From Lingula anatina (lineage: Eukaryota > Brachiopoda > Lingulata > Lingulida > Lingulidae), in assembly GCF_001039355.2 (NCBI RefSeq), contig NW_019775835.1, positions 73,013 through 137,012 of the forward strand: 64,000 nt of DNA. Reading direction: 5' to 3'. A program made the translations under genes and the position numbers. Below are positions 12,257 to 25,408 of this stretch, piece after piece (position 1 is the stretch's first letter; each line of letters starts with the position of its first letter). The notes beneath the pieces were generated by a model, which did no database searches, was not told the origin of the DNA, and was given only the letters and a program-made list of their open reading frames with translations.

Positions 12257-14748
12257 TATACCATTTTATACCAAACCTTAGGAGGAAAACAAAATTGCAG
12301 TGAGATTAAAAAAAGAAAAGAATTTGATGATGTGATTTGCAAAAGTATTGGACAACACCTTTAATAGAACAGTTTTGGAGCATAATATTATAATAGTTTC
12401 AAATTATGGTTTGAATGAAATGCTATAAAATATCTTGTGTTAAGAAAAAGGTGTCTTCTTTGTTTCAGGGATAAGTAAAAATGACCCATTATATACATTA
12501 AAGATAAATTTGCTCACAAAGTTAGGAATAATAGGGTAAGTGACCTAGTACATTTTAATGTTGTTTCATGCATACATTAATTGATTGCATCTCTTAATTG
12601 TATTAAAATAATTTAAATTGACACATGTTCTTTTGAATTAATTAATCTTACTGTTCAGATGTTACAGATTATGATGTACTTTAGAATTGTATACCCTGTC
12701 ACTCAACATTAAACAAGGAAAAAAATATAATAAAAACATCGATTGCAGAGCTGAAATTAAGTCACTGCCTTGAAAAATGCAGCATTTATCTTTGCCAACA
12801 CAAATTGTAGCTGTTCTGTAAGGATGTGTTAATTATATATTTTAATTAAGAAAAAAAAGTCTCCATCCCGGAGTGATTTTTTATTGTTTTGTCTCTAATC
12901 TCCAGTTCTGGCATGTTCAGCTTGTACTGTGGAGATCAGCCTGTTGATAGCAAGCTACTGGCCTTCCTTAGGATATTTAACATGAATGAAGGTGATTTTA
13001 TTGCTTCTTTATGTGTGCTTCCTTTTTTCGGTGGATAGCAATGAATAGAATTAAGATTGCCTAACTCTTTGTATATTTTGCTATCTTTGCATGATGCAAA
13101 GTTTAATGGGATTATGGTGTAACAAAGTTAGCTTAAATGCGTTCACTCACTGAATAGAAAATCAGAAGATTTTTTAGTTTGCGTTTGCATATCTTATTAG
13201 ATAGATTCATGTTATTATAAAACAATGGATGAAAATGTGCTCGTGTCAATGCATTTTCAGAACAACTAAAGCAGATCTCTGAAGAAGGATGCCTGGAGAA
13301 GCTTGGAGATCTGGAGTCAGATGTGTCCCAGGAGTTAGAACAGAAAGTATGGAGTTTTCTGGAAACAAGATGTTCTCTGTTGCTGAGGTCTTATCAAAAC
13401 TTTGAGGTAAGCTGACATTCTTCTGTCAAAATTAAAGTATGGGAATCGTTATGGTGTTGGAAGTTGCAGAAACTGGCTTTGAATAATTTATCAAAACAAA
13501 AATGGCAAAATACTGATATTTCTCTTCATTAATTTAGATTTGGCTAAAATGTTGTTCAAATTCCATTCCTTTTAGCTTTACCTTTTATTACGTTAGAGTA
13601 GTTCCATTTGCATGCAACTAATTTTATCTAAGTTTTTGAAAAATTGATACCGATGTGCATCTCAATTTCATTTTCATTTCTTATTTGGCAAACTTGGAGA
13701 TTGTTAAAACCTGTTCTCCATTACTATTCTAAGCCTGCATTGTTTATTAAGGTTATTTTCTCCACATTACTACTTAGGCCTATTCTTCTTGTTTTAGGAT
13801 AATGGCAAGATTTCAGATGGTGACACTCTGTCAGATAATGCAAGACTTTGCCTGCAGTTGAGAATATGTGAAAAGTCCATACTTCAGAGAACTTTAGAAT
13901 TTGCCAAATCGAAGAAGGAGAAATATAATATTAATGGATCGGCATAATCCTGAACCTTGTTATCTTCTAATTCACCAATCTGTACTTAGATTGGAACAGG
14001 TTCTGTGTGCCTTGTGTGGAAAACTTTTCCATGTGGAAAATGTTTTTGCCAAATGTGATTTTAATTCCTAGAAATGACATAATTATGAGGAAATAAATAA
14101 AATTAGTTTTCTTTTTTCATATATTGGTTGGTCTGATGATAGACACTGATGAACACTTTACTGTAAACTTGTGTTGATGCAAATTTCTTTCCTATCCTAT
14201 ATATTAAATATAAATATGAAATGTTTTATTTCTTTTGATAATTGTATGAAAAAATTGATTTGTTTTGGAACATTTGAAGAAAGACCCTAAGTTATGAAAG
14301 AAGCAGGGGAAAGCACAGTCCTTAATGATATTAACATGTTCAAGATTTTATTTCCTGTTAGATTTGATTGAAAACTTTTCTTACTTAAAGGTGTTTTATA
14401 CAATATAACAACATTTGCAGCTTACTCTTGAAAATAAAACACTTCTGTGCCATACAATTTACAAAGACATTTAAACTCTGTTGTTAATTTATGTTTTGTA
14501 TCACCACAATTTCTCTTGGTGGTAGAGTGGTGAGATCTACATGAATAAAACTTTTATAAAAAGGAATAGATTTGGGTTCATTCATTTTCTGGCAATACCA
14601 ATTCTTAAATTGGTTGAACAAGGAAAATTTTTAATGAAAAAGAGTACCAATAAATTGATATCAATTTGATTTTGTATCTCTAGTTTAGGTAAAAATTAAA
14701 ATGAAACAATCATGTACACTTCAGCAGATGGTTGAAAGATGGTAATAT
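12257..14748 (+). pseudogene. Second copy of SETD3 exons 12-15 (truncated duplicate)
   Basis: Exons at 12469-12535, 12906-12991, 13261-13406 and 13798-13947 repeat SETD3 exons 12-15 with identical lengths, phases, splice sites and stop position. About seven residues differ: GEQ to GDQ, EEEC to EEGC, DTRSD to DTLSD, LRKCE to LRICE, LQKTL to LQRTL, and the C-terminus NELA to NGSA. There is no copy of exons 1-11, so there is no SET domain. AATAAA is at 14092-14097. It could be a broken tandem duplicate, an alternative 3' end of SETD3 (the exon 11 donor is in phase with its first exon), or an uncollapsed second haplotype; the N at 10466 favours the last. Confidence 0.85.
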
Positions 14749-15402
14749 ATTTAGTTTTATTTTGGTGCCGTGTAATCTAGCCTATTTATAGTTCTGAGCA
14801 GAACATTTATTTAGACAGCTCAAGTCGTGACCGCTGTGGGTTATCGGGTGTGCCTCTTTATTGACTGACACACCATCAAGTTGGGTATTTGTGTCATCAG
14901 GATATCAAGACAATTTTTTATTATATATATATATATATTATTAAATGTGTGCATTTCATCTGTCTTTCAGTGCTAGAAATGTTTGTATTTGCCTCAACTC
15001 CAAAAGAAATAAATTAATAAAGGTGATTGATTCTTAAAATATCATTGTTAAAGCCCATTGGAAGTCATCATAAATAAATGCAGGGTCAATATTGATCGTC
15101 TTTTTTCGTGACAATTTATATGTGGGGCATTGGATTTTTTACCTAAATATTGAAAGAATAAATTGTGAAATTGTACATTATCCACAATTTGGACTAAAAG
15201 AAAAATCCCAAATTGCACTATGTTTCTTTATAATTTTCTATTTTCACCTGTCATTCCCTAAATACTTAGAAAAGTCCTTTTATTTTGGATTTAATAACAC
15301 CCCTCACGCTACTCAGCCAGTGAGCATCTCTACTTCTATGCAGTGAGTTAGGCTATGACGTCACGAGGACGTCTGCTTCCAAAAATAGAATCGACAACAA
15401 AC
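14749..15402. promoter_or_regulatory. Intergenic region and BROX promoter
   Basis: This is AT-rich sequence with a (TA)n run near 14921-14939 and no convincing ORF. Close to BROX it becomes GC-richer and carries a perfect CRE palindrome TGACGTCA at 15356-15363, 40 bases before the start codon, followed by 'acaaacATGGCG' as a good translation context. Confidence 0.5.
15356..15363. promoter_or_regulatory. Perfect CRE palindrome upstream of BROX
   Basis: TGACGTCA lies immediately upstream of the BROX start codon. It is the second perfect copy in this window placed next to a gene start. A CREB/ATF role is inferred. Confidence 0.5.
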
Positions 15403-18400
15403 ATGGCGCACTGGTTCCACAGGAATCCTATCAAGGCGACAGCGCCGGTCACGTTCGACCTTAGAGGGGTAACTAGTACTGGCCCAACACGTAAAATATG
15501 CAGGTAAGTTAACTTACTTGGTGAGGATTCATTTTATGAATCCGATTTATATTAAATTGATACACAATATACAAGGAAATAACGCAGATCTGTCAGTGTC
15601 ACGAGACCGAGTTGAACTTACACTTTTAAGTGTTCAGCTTTAAGGAAGCATTTTGTCCTCAAAGACACTAAAATCTCATTTTAAGAGATTATGGGGAATA
15701 GTGAAAGGCCCACACTACGTGAGGGGTTCGAATTGATGATCATATTCCCCCCTTTCAGAGTCGACCACCCGACCACACTAAAAGTGGACTTGTTCATAAT
15801 TGTTATTGGAACAAGTAAAAAATACATAAAATGGTAGATCTAGAGCAGTATGGAATGTGTGATATATATTTTGTTAAATTTTATTATCAGTGACTTAAGG
15901 CAACACAGAAACCGGCTGCTTGATATCCTGTCAAATCCCAATGAGAACATGGAGACTGTAGACAATGTTGCCAAGGAATACTTCTCTTTGTTACAAGGGT
16001 TTTTGACAGCTGTAGATGAAAAGGGAGGAGAGAGCAAACTCAGACATATAATTAGGTTCAGATGGACCAACACACTGACTGGAAACACACCTACGTGAGT
16101 TGTCAGGGAGTCTTTTTTAAGAGTCTGATTTTTAAGTCACTGTTATGATAATGAAAAAAAAAAAATATTAAAATTAGCACCTGTTTCTAAGTGATGATGC
16201 AGCTCCACATGAAGAATGAATATGTAATGCATCAAAATGGTAGAATGAAACAAGGATTTAGCTGTCAGATATTACAACATTTTATGGGTCCTCTTTCTCT
16301 GAATTAATTGTACACACAAAAAACTCTTACAAACAAATTCACTTTAATAAATGATGAAATGGTGATAAATGATGACATGTTGTCGTTAATGCCTAAATGA
16401 TGATAATATGTTTTTTAGCAATTTATCATTATTATGATTATTGTTTTTGTTTTCAGGGCACAGTATGATGCAATGTATGAGTTTGTCTCTATGGCAGTAA
16501 ATGTGGCCCTGTGGTATACAAAGCATGCAGCTAAAATTGCTGCAGAGAATGATGAGTGAGCAGATTTGACATTGTCTTTAACTTCACTGAGCGGTATACT
16601 TTAGTAATACAGTCTGCACCAGGACACTTTGAGAGTGACTTTAATTGTTATTATGCTGCAGGGTTTTCTTTGTAAACTCGCTTTCACAATTTCTCTTCCC
16701 ACTATTTGGGCCTTATTAACATGGCTGTCTTATGTAATAACAAGGTTAAATAAGTTGTCAAAGTCTAATGCTACAGACTGTATCGCTGGAAGCTTTAAGA
16801 ATAGCTTTAAATTTCTAACAATAATAATTTTTTAAATAAAAATGTCTATAAATACCTTAACATGATGTTTTATGTACTCAGAAATTATATTGGGAAAAAT
16901 TTTTTTATGTTATCATAGAAATAACAACTACAGAATATAACAATATTTTCTATATTTCAATGCTATTTACATTTTTTAATGAATTTGCACACTTTTGTAT
17001 GACATAAAAAATAAAGAAAGAAAGTGTGAGGACACAGAAACTTGTGTAGAATATTGAATAGTTATCCCCTATCTTGAAATGCATGCTGAGGCTGCTCTCT
17101 GTTTAATTCCAGACCCAGCATGGATGAGGCTAAAGAAGTACACACATGCTTAAGAAAGGCAGCTGGGATTTTTGTACATCTACGGGTGAGTTATGTGAAC
17201 ATATGCTCTTTTTTTCATACAGAAAAGACTGCTATAAGCTAATTGAAGTATAAGATGATCAAACTTGTAATGAAACAAATAGGGACCATGCTATTTTAAT
17301 TAATTTTTGATTTAATCTTTCAATGGGGGAAATTGTGAAATTTACAGAACATTATAAAAATAAGAACAATCCTATTAAATGGTAGCAACAAAACTAAAAA
17401 GTAGGCTACAAAATAGTTCTATTGAATCTATTTTATACAGTAAAATCACCCATATTGCTATACAGAGCATGTTTTGTAATGATTTCACAATTGTGCATTT
17501 AAAGATTGATGATTTTTGATTGATAATTTTTCTCTGTTGAAAAGATCGAGTCATTACCATAGCTCTTGAGTTTGGCCAATAGTGTCTACAATTTAGATGG
17601 TTCTCTAGTATAGAATTTAAGTCTTACTTACACTGAAATGATTTATTAATTTGTTTTTCATTTATTAACCCAGGACAAGTGCATTGCTGGTCTGATAGAG
17701 TCTCCGGAGCAGGGGACAGATTTGGACAGCAGGGTCGTCACTGCCTATATGCACCAGTCTACAGCAGAGGCACAGGAAGGTGAGGAGAGCTGTCACATGG
17801 AATGAGTGTTATGTGTTTATTAGGAGAATATTGTGCAGTTTTGTATAGTTACATGCCATGTGGTCTTCTGAGGTATGGCGTATGTGTGTGAATGGACCAA
17901 TGGATAAATATGTTAAAAGAATGATGGAGAGAAAGAGAGAGAGAAAGAGAGTTTATGGAGTTTGCGATATTTATACTCCATCTAATGTTGGTTCCAAGCT
18001 TAATACATTGTTGCACAGACCAGATGTAATCGATCAGTTCATGTCTTTTCTCAGAAATTCTATTGTATGTTATCATAGAAACTACTTCACTTTGTCTTGA
18101 AGTGATTCTTTTTTACAATAAGTCAGTAGACTTATGGTCCCTTTATAGTAATAACTTTACTAATTTCTTTCAGTGACTTTGGCAAGAGCTGTGGAACTGA
18201 AACACACTGCTAGTCTTATATCTGCTCTGGCTTTTGAAACCTCAAACATGTTTCAGAGCGCAGGTAAGTGTGGGTAACTGTGTTATGGGTGTAAAGATTA
18301 CGAAAGCTCCGCTTTCGCATTTAAAAAATCAAGCGTTATTTTGTGCATAATTTAAGCTTTAAAAATGAAACTGTTCGGTCTGTTGGCCATATCACATGTT

Positions 18401-20782
18401 GAGCTGTAGGTAATATGTTTATTCTTTGACTCCTTGACATTGTCATTTTAACACTGATATTTCTAAAGCGGTTAATAAGTAACAAGCACTGTACTCTTTT
18501 TATGCACTCAATGCTTAAGAACATCTATTGGAGTTCTGCACTTCATACTTCTTTGATATACCAAACAGTTGATATTTGTAGTGAACTCTGTTTATTTCTG
18601 ATGACATTATGAGGACTAGATCCATCAGTTTAAAGTAGTGGATTAAAACTGTGACAGAATTATAATCATAAATGCTATATTTTCAGATGACTCACTTAAA
18701 GGCGAAGATGAAAGATTAGTCACCAAATGGCGCAAATATCTCCAATTAAAGAGAGCTTTTTATATGGCTTATGTAAGTAGGTTTTATTTCATTTATGAGT
18801 TGATTGTGATTACTGTGTCATTGTGTAGGTATGGAGACAATGCCTTCATGATAAGATATGGCATGGTTAGGGTATGTATACCAACTGTAATTTCCTACAA
18901 AATTTCAAGGAGTCCAAGTCGTTATTTTTCAAAAAATTCATGAGCCGTCAAGCCATCTTTGCAGATAAAGGCTGTCTGGGGATGCCAGTAGCTGTCCAAA
19001 TGAGGGCTGGACATTTCACTGGGAAAAACATTGCTCTAATCCCTTTGTTTTCTTTATAGGCATACTCATATCATAGTAAGGTATGGTATGTATTTTACCA
19101 TAGATACACATGTAAGAATTTTAACTTGCCGTTTTCTCTATAGGCATACTCATATCATGGTATGGTATGGTATGGTATGGTATGGTGTGTATTTTATCAT
19201 ACAACCACATATGTATGACTCTTACCTTTTCTTCTACAGGCGTACTCATATCATGGTGAAACTCTACTGGCACAGGACAAGTGTGGAGAGGCAATCAGAT
19301 GTCTGAGAGAAAGTGTCAAAGGTTTGTTATATTTATGACATTTTTCATTTTAAATCTATATGAACAAATCTTATTGTGCGAGATCTTCAGCAGTCTTGTG
19401 TATGATTCAAAAAATTTTGATTTGTGTCAAAGACTTAATGTGTAAATTAAAGTATTTTACCTTTTGCATTTTATGAGGATTTTTCCTAAAAAAAAAAACA
19501 TGGCAGGTATTGAATAGGAATTTCAGTCCGAAATTCTTTGGCATAAACTGCATGTTAATTGGATATTCTATTGTTTTAATAAGAGTATGAGAAGGCAGGT
19601 GCTTTAGCCAAGGAATACAAGCAGGCCAAGGGTCCAGGTACCACAGCTAGACCAGAGGAACACTTGTTCTTCAGGAGACTAGGCCCCATTGTGAAGAGAA
19701 CACTGGAGAAATGTGAGAGAGAGAATGGGTTTATGTAAGTACATAACTGGGGGCACACTGGTTTGGCTTAACTAAACACTTGCTGGGTTTGGTGTGCCAT
19801 GTGCATCAATGAAACAGATGTTGATTAGAAAAGTGAAAAATAGAATATGGGAACAATCAGTTAATTAACACAACATTTCAGCTGTCATCACTATTTACCT
19901 GTACCTACACTCTGTACACCACTCTTGTTTGTTGTGTGCTACACAATAAAAAATATCACCACAACTGTAATTTTTCCCTATATATCAGCTACCACCAAGC
20001 AAAGTTACATCCTTGTATTTTAAGGAAAAAAATGGCAACAATCATCCATTTTTCTGACTTTTCCCCATTCCAGCTACCATCACAAGGTTCCAGAGGAGTT
20101 ACCAGACTTGGCACTGAAGGCCACCTATGGTTTAGCCAGTCCTGAGGAGGTGGAGTTCCCACCACCAAGTCCTGCATGGAATCCTGCTGTGTATGCTGAG
20201 TTCAAGGTGGAAAACAACCCACCTGTTCCTGAAAAGGTGCAAAGTTTGATACGTCTTTTAGATTTCTTAATGAAGGACAATTGCAGTGGCTGTTACCATA
20301 TCAGATATCAGGAATTTGTCATTAGATATGTAATTTACACATTTTCCTTCATTCAGTTATCGACCAGTACTATGAATTTTCCAAACTTCAAAATTCCCTC
20401 AACATATTTTTTCCTTAGTCAACTTCCAATTATATTTGAGCAGGGGAACTTAATTTATAATTTGTAAAAGGTGCAAATTGCCATATTGTGCATAATGATC
20501 AGTTTAGGCTTCCAGAAAATAGCACAATTTATGACAAGTGCAATACTGTTGACTTCCCTTTATTACATTGATCCACAAACAAGATTTTTAATTCTTTTTG
20601 CTATTGATAGTTAAGGTTATAACCTGTTAGTCTGGGTATAGGTGGAGAAAAATATAAGTTATCTTGCTTCATTTCAGGAGAAAGAAAAAGGTGAAGGAAA
20701 GGAGATCCCACCTGTAAAGGAAGAAGATATCAAGCACGCTGGAAAAGACCCTAGAAATAATAGTGGCTGTGTGGTATCATAA
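15403..20782 (+). CDS. BROX: BROX, BRO1 domain- and CAAX motif-containing protein, 11 exons, 419 aa
   Basis: BROX binds ESCRT-III CHMP4-type subunits through its BRO1 domain and is held on membranes, including the nuclear envelope, by a C-terminal farnesyl group. Exons: 15403-15503, 15891-16094, 16457-16555, 17113-17185, 17674-17779, 18174-18263, 18687-18772, 19240-19321, 19584-19734, 20074-20236, 20678-20782. The sum is 1260 nt in one frame. The start [20 protein letters not shown] opens the BRO1 fold, which spans roughly residues 1-375. The stretch [20 protein letters not shown] matches the human family member closely. A short Lys/Glu-rich linker leads to CVVS at the end, a CAAX box (human BROX: CYIS). 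Length agrees with human (411 aa). Exon 8's acceptor is preceded by two decoy copies of its own edge. A possible poly(A) signal is at 21030-21035. Confidence 0.95.
19055..19262 (+). repeat. Three tandem copies of the BROX exon 8 acceptor edge
   Basis: The phrase 'taggcatactcatatcat', including a usable AG, occurs near 19058 and 19141; the true acceptor reads 'caggcgtactcatatcat' at 19237-19254. Units are about 80-100 bases apart and the middle one carries a (TATGG)n run near 19157-19186. These are micro-duplications of an exon boundary. Confidence 0.75.
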
Positions 20783-23000
20783 TGATAATCGTTTTGTTAT
20801 GACCACACCAAGAAACTACTTTGTTCACACATTTACTATTATAGACTTACTATACAGAAGAAATGAGTATACTCTGGGCATATGTAGTCAAAAGTAGTTA
20901 TTGAAATGAAGTGTAATATTGTGTAAAATAGCTCATGAAATCTGATTAAATTCAATGGAAAACTGTATATATTTAAAATGTTACTGACAATGAATATGGT
21001 TCTACTAATTAAGGAGTTGACAGACTTGAAATAAAGAGGAGTAAGGAGTTCAACAAAGTTCATCCCAAGGGGGTGTGAGGGTGGGGGAGGGGTTTCTGAT
21101 TTCATTACTGTAACAGGTTTCAATTTACTAAGTCAGTAGCCAGGCCAGGGGGGGGGGGAGAGTGGGGGGGGGGGGGGGCTCCAATGAACCTTCCTTTATT
21201 CTGAGAAAAGGTCCGCTCTGTGTTAAATTCGGTCTAGGTACACATGTTAAAAGGTCTGCTTTTTCAGATAAAGTACCCCCACATTTAAAATTGCTTGCTA
21301 CTGGCCTGTTTACTATTTCAGAATTTGTAAGCCCGTGTACTGTATGATAAATCTGTACAATGACGCATGGTTTATAAAATTATATATTGCCATCAGTGGT
21401 GTATTCATTGTAATCAGGGGCTGTTGAATTAATCAAGAATACAGTCCTGTATGTAAAAGTGAGCCAGGAGTGCAATCTGTACATTTAGTAGTGCTATAGT
21501 CAGCATATATGATTATATAAATATGTTTATAATTAGTGATTTTGCAAGAAATCTTTTCAGGTGTTTTCCATATTTATTTAAAAACTATAATGTATATGGA
21601 TTTTTTAAAGTATGAGAAGTGTTGAAAGGAAAACGTGTAGTATAGGTAAAGTACAGGTGCCATTGTGCATTTGATTACATAAAAAAATTTTCCCATTCAC
21701 AATTCGGTTTTGACGTTCATGCTGTTTAGGGTAAAACATGCATTATTTTAGGAAAGACTAAATCATATAAAAATATCTCAAACCAGGTTCTGTAAAAATT
21801 TTGTTTCGAAGAATGGTGAAGTAATTTGGCAAGGATTTATAATGCAGAACAAAAGCAGGGAAAGTACTTAAATATTGACTGGAGTGGGTGTGGCATGTCA
21901 TATACCAGACTACTTGTTCTAGGGTTTACAGCTATGGTATGTTGCTGGAAGTCTGTAGGCAATTTCTTTGTGATTCATCCACTTCTATTTGTGCTAATGT
22001 AAAAAAGCAATTCTATTTTAAGGTCATCTGTATTAGTTTAATGAGTCAAATTAAGTTCACTCCCACAGAAATAGAATTTTACAGTATAGTAAATGGATTT
22101 TTTAACATAGATTTATGAGAAATTTTCAATTTAATAGTGTTTTGTGTATTTCCAGAAATATCAACCACATTGTACTAAGCTGATACATGTTAAAAATTAT
22201 TTACAACTGTTTTAACATGGGTAACAAAAAAAAACTCTTTTATGTACTAAAAACTGTTGGCCATTTGGTGAAATTAACTTTGAAAACATTTTATAAGTTA
22301 ACTTTTGAAAAAAATGTCATTGGTTCAGCATATAATGCTCATGTTTATGTCAGTCACATTTAATTCAGTTTAAATGCATTTTGTATATTTATGTCACATG
22401 GATTCTAACGTCATTAATTATTATTTAAAGCTATTTTTACACGTGAAAAAAAATAAAAAATAAAACGGCCTGTCATGCAAAACTTGGTTATGATCATTTG
22501 GTGAAAAAAATATACAGAACTATAGTTGAGAACCTTTGACAAATAAAACTTATTGCAAAGTATAACTATTATCCCTATGAATAGAAAAGTTCTTTAAAGT
22601 TTAAACACTAATATTACAAGATTTACGATTTACAAGATCTTTTGTATGCCTGAGTTATTGAAGAAAACGGTGTCCACCTAAATATCGGCTAATTTATTTG
22701 GCTTAAAAATGTAGCATAATAAGGTTCAGCATATAATGCCCATGATTTAACTATATTTGTGAGAGACGGAGGCATAAACCCGTCTTGTTAAGTCACCATT
22801 AATCGCCTTTTTATGTAAACAAACGATGAAATAATGATGACAATGATCAATCATCTTGGAATTCTTGATCATACATGTACATGTGTATGCCAAGACCCTG
22901 ACTGCGCGAATACTTGTCCGTCTTGTGATTGTAAAACAAATATTTGATTTTTTTAAATCCCTTTATACCAACTTTTATTTGATTAAAACGCTCAATGATA
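20783..23000 (+). other. BROX 3' flank, no further gene
   Basis: AT-rich non-coding sequence. Candidate poly(A) signals are at 21030-21035 and later (near 22452 and 22541). A G-rich stretch at 21147-21178 could fold as a G-quadruplex. A phrase 'ggttcagcatataatgc' occurs twice, near 22323 and 22721. The short ORFs show no family resemblance. Confidence 0.5.
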
Positions 23001-23009
23001 TCCAGGGCC

Positions 23010-23163
23010 TTTAGTGTACAAAATACAGGCGCAGAGTTTCACTTTGGCTGCTTGTTTACATCCTCGCAGGCGCCTCTAATATCGAATAGCGATCGGCTAT
23101 TGTCGTGATTTTACGGAAAAAGCCGAGTTATTGTCAAACTGGTGAGACTCGCATGGTATGGAG
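23010..23163 (+). promoter_or_regulatory. Candidate promoter / 5' non-coding exon of the MGAT3-like gene
   Basis: A locally GC- and CpG-richer stretch ends in GAG|GTAAGA (donor after 23163). The MGAT3-like coding exon begins with a spliced acceptor at 29489, so at least one upstream non-coding exon must exist, and this is the best-looking candidate I see. No direct link is proven. Confidence 0.25.
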
Positions 23164-25353
23164 GTAAGACTTCTTAGAGTTAACTGGGCTTGTTTCTGTG
23201 TAGTCACGGTGAAGTATATACACACAAGTCTTGATGGTTGTTTGTAGTTTAGATCTACATCTAATCCCCTAAGTTCAACTTGATAAGGCAAAATGTCTTT
23301 CCGCCCCCTGCACTTTGACAGCACTGTTAGTAGTGTAGCGTAACATGCCGCGCATTCTTCTCATGAGTCTACGTAACATACGATGCTACGACCGCTAGAT
23401 TTATTTATAAGTTGACGGAAAAGAATTATATAATTTAAGGAGTACAGAACTATCCAGAGTGAACATCCTTGACAGCAAGAGAAGCGGCAATGCCCAAGCC
23501 AACGACTGAGTCCAGAAGCAAGCCCGGCTGAAGTCAGAAAACAACGCTCTAGAGCATTTGATATCGGTAAATATAACCAACAAGACCACATCATCGGCTT
23601 CTGCGCGATTTTTAACGTTTTTAGACACGAAGTCTACAGCATTCATAGCATGTTTAGAAATCTATAAAAATATACACTGTACATGTACATTAGAAAGGAC
23701 AAAATTTTGTATCCTATCAAAACTAGAACCACACGTTCTATAGACTGTATCCTTAATTTCAGCTTCTCTTTGTGTAGTGATATGTCTGTTATTTATGTAG
23801 ATGCATGAAGATCAATTTTTCAATGAATTTTAGATTGTCAATTAGTCACATATAGCTCTCTGCACAGTGGTATACTGGTACACTTTATATACTAGTAGCT
23901 GTGTATTATGTAAATCATTAATTTTGGAGAACCAGCACAAACTTTAACAGTGTGTTGACCATTTCCTCCAATATACAACCACTATCTTTGATGTAACCCT
24001 TGATATTTGATAACTGACTGAACCAGTTTTGCATTCAACAATGGATGCTTCCGTCTTTCCTTTTCACGTCCTGTTCATTCCCATGTCAGCCTTTTCACCA
24101 ACCCAGCACAAAGGCCCCTGTAGATATATATATATATATGTAACTTGACCTTTTACAACAAAACACAGGGGATCAGATGTGCTGGTGAGCTTGACTTGGG
24201 TACTACAGGTAGCAGAACAGGTAACAAGAGGCTAGAAATGAATGGAGGTAATGCAGCTTGAGTTGGTGATAAATGATGTTGCTTGGACTTAAGACCAGTT
24301 AAGACTACATGTTTAAAAATGCCCAGAAGACTTTCAAAGGTGTTATCATGTATTGCTTTCATTTCTCTCCAGTTACTAGTAGATAAGAAAGTCTGATATA
24401 AAAAGTGAGCTGCAGCCCACTCTCTTCCAGGGCTGTAGATTAATCATGTGCACTTTTCTCCAATGCAACGACCAAGAAATGTGCCATGAATTAGCCATAG
24501 ACATAACCGTGAATATTTAGTAAAAAATCAACCTGTGGCCCTGGTAGAGGGATACTACACCCAGGCTTCAGGTTCAGGTGAAGTCTGTTGTCCTCTGCTC
24601 AGTAGGGGGAGTTATATATAGAGTCTACAGACAAAGAGTCAGATATATAGAACATAATTGTTTATGTAATATAGCTTGTCTGACCCAACTCCCCTTTATC
24701 TTGAATGGCGTATTGTCTCGGGGGTGAATACTATCATGACAGTGGGGGGTGGGTTGTTGAAGACTTGTTTTATAGATGAGAGGGGAGTGAAAGAACTGGT
24801 AGGCAGATACACTGTACCTCTGCAGTAATATCCACAGTTTCGAGGATTTGCCAAATACTTTAAACTTATAGGTCATCTGGTGCACCAGAGCAAAATCTAC
24901 TGTCCTAAACTAAAATTCACTTAAATTAAACCATTGAGATTAAACAGGCTTTCTATGGCCACATTCAGAATAGTGGACTAACTAGTCTGAGGGTCAAATA
25001 TGGCAACCCACTTCAAAGCTTGTTGTCCAATCTGCTAGTAGACACTGAATAAAGTAGTAGTATTCAAGTGTTTGGAGTGTCCTTTAGCAGCTTCAGTAGC
25101 TGTGCCAGCCATCTAAGCCACTTAGCAATTTAAAGAGAAACCCCCAGAGATGGATCGATCCTGTTAGATTGATCTAGGTTTGGGAATGGGGTCTTAGTTT
25201 CTGTCCACATCTTGTCTTCTCCAGATATGTAGTCAGGCCTGATATGGTCTGTGGAGGAAAGAGTGGTGTGGACACACTGTATTGTAGCCTTTGTCAGGCA
25301 TCATAAATCCTATTGAAAAGACTGCACCAGCTTAGTTTGACTCAGACCAATAC

Positions 25354-25408
<55 letters not shown>

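Noticed and set aside
22740-23163. Possible coding first exon for a gene on the plus strand
   Set aside because: Only a donor-like site and raised CpG; no protein family match, so kept only as a weak promoter/5' UTR candidate.
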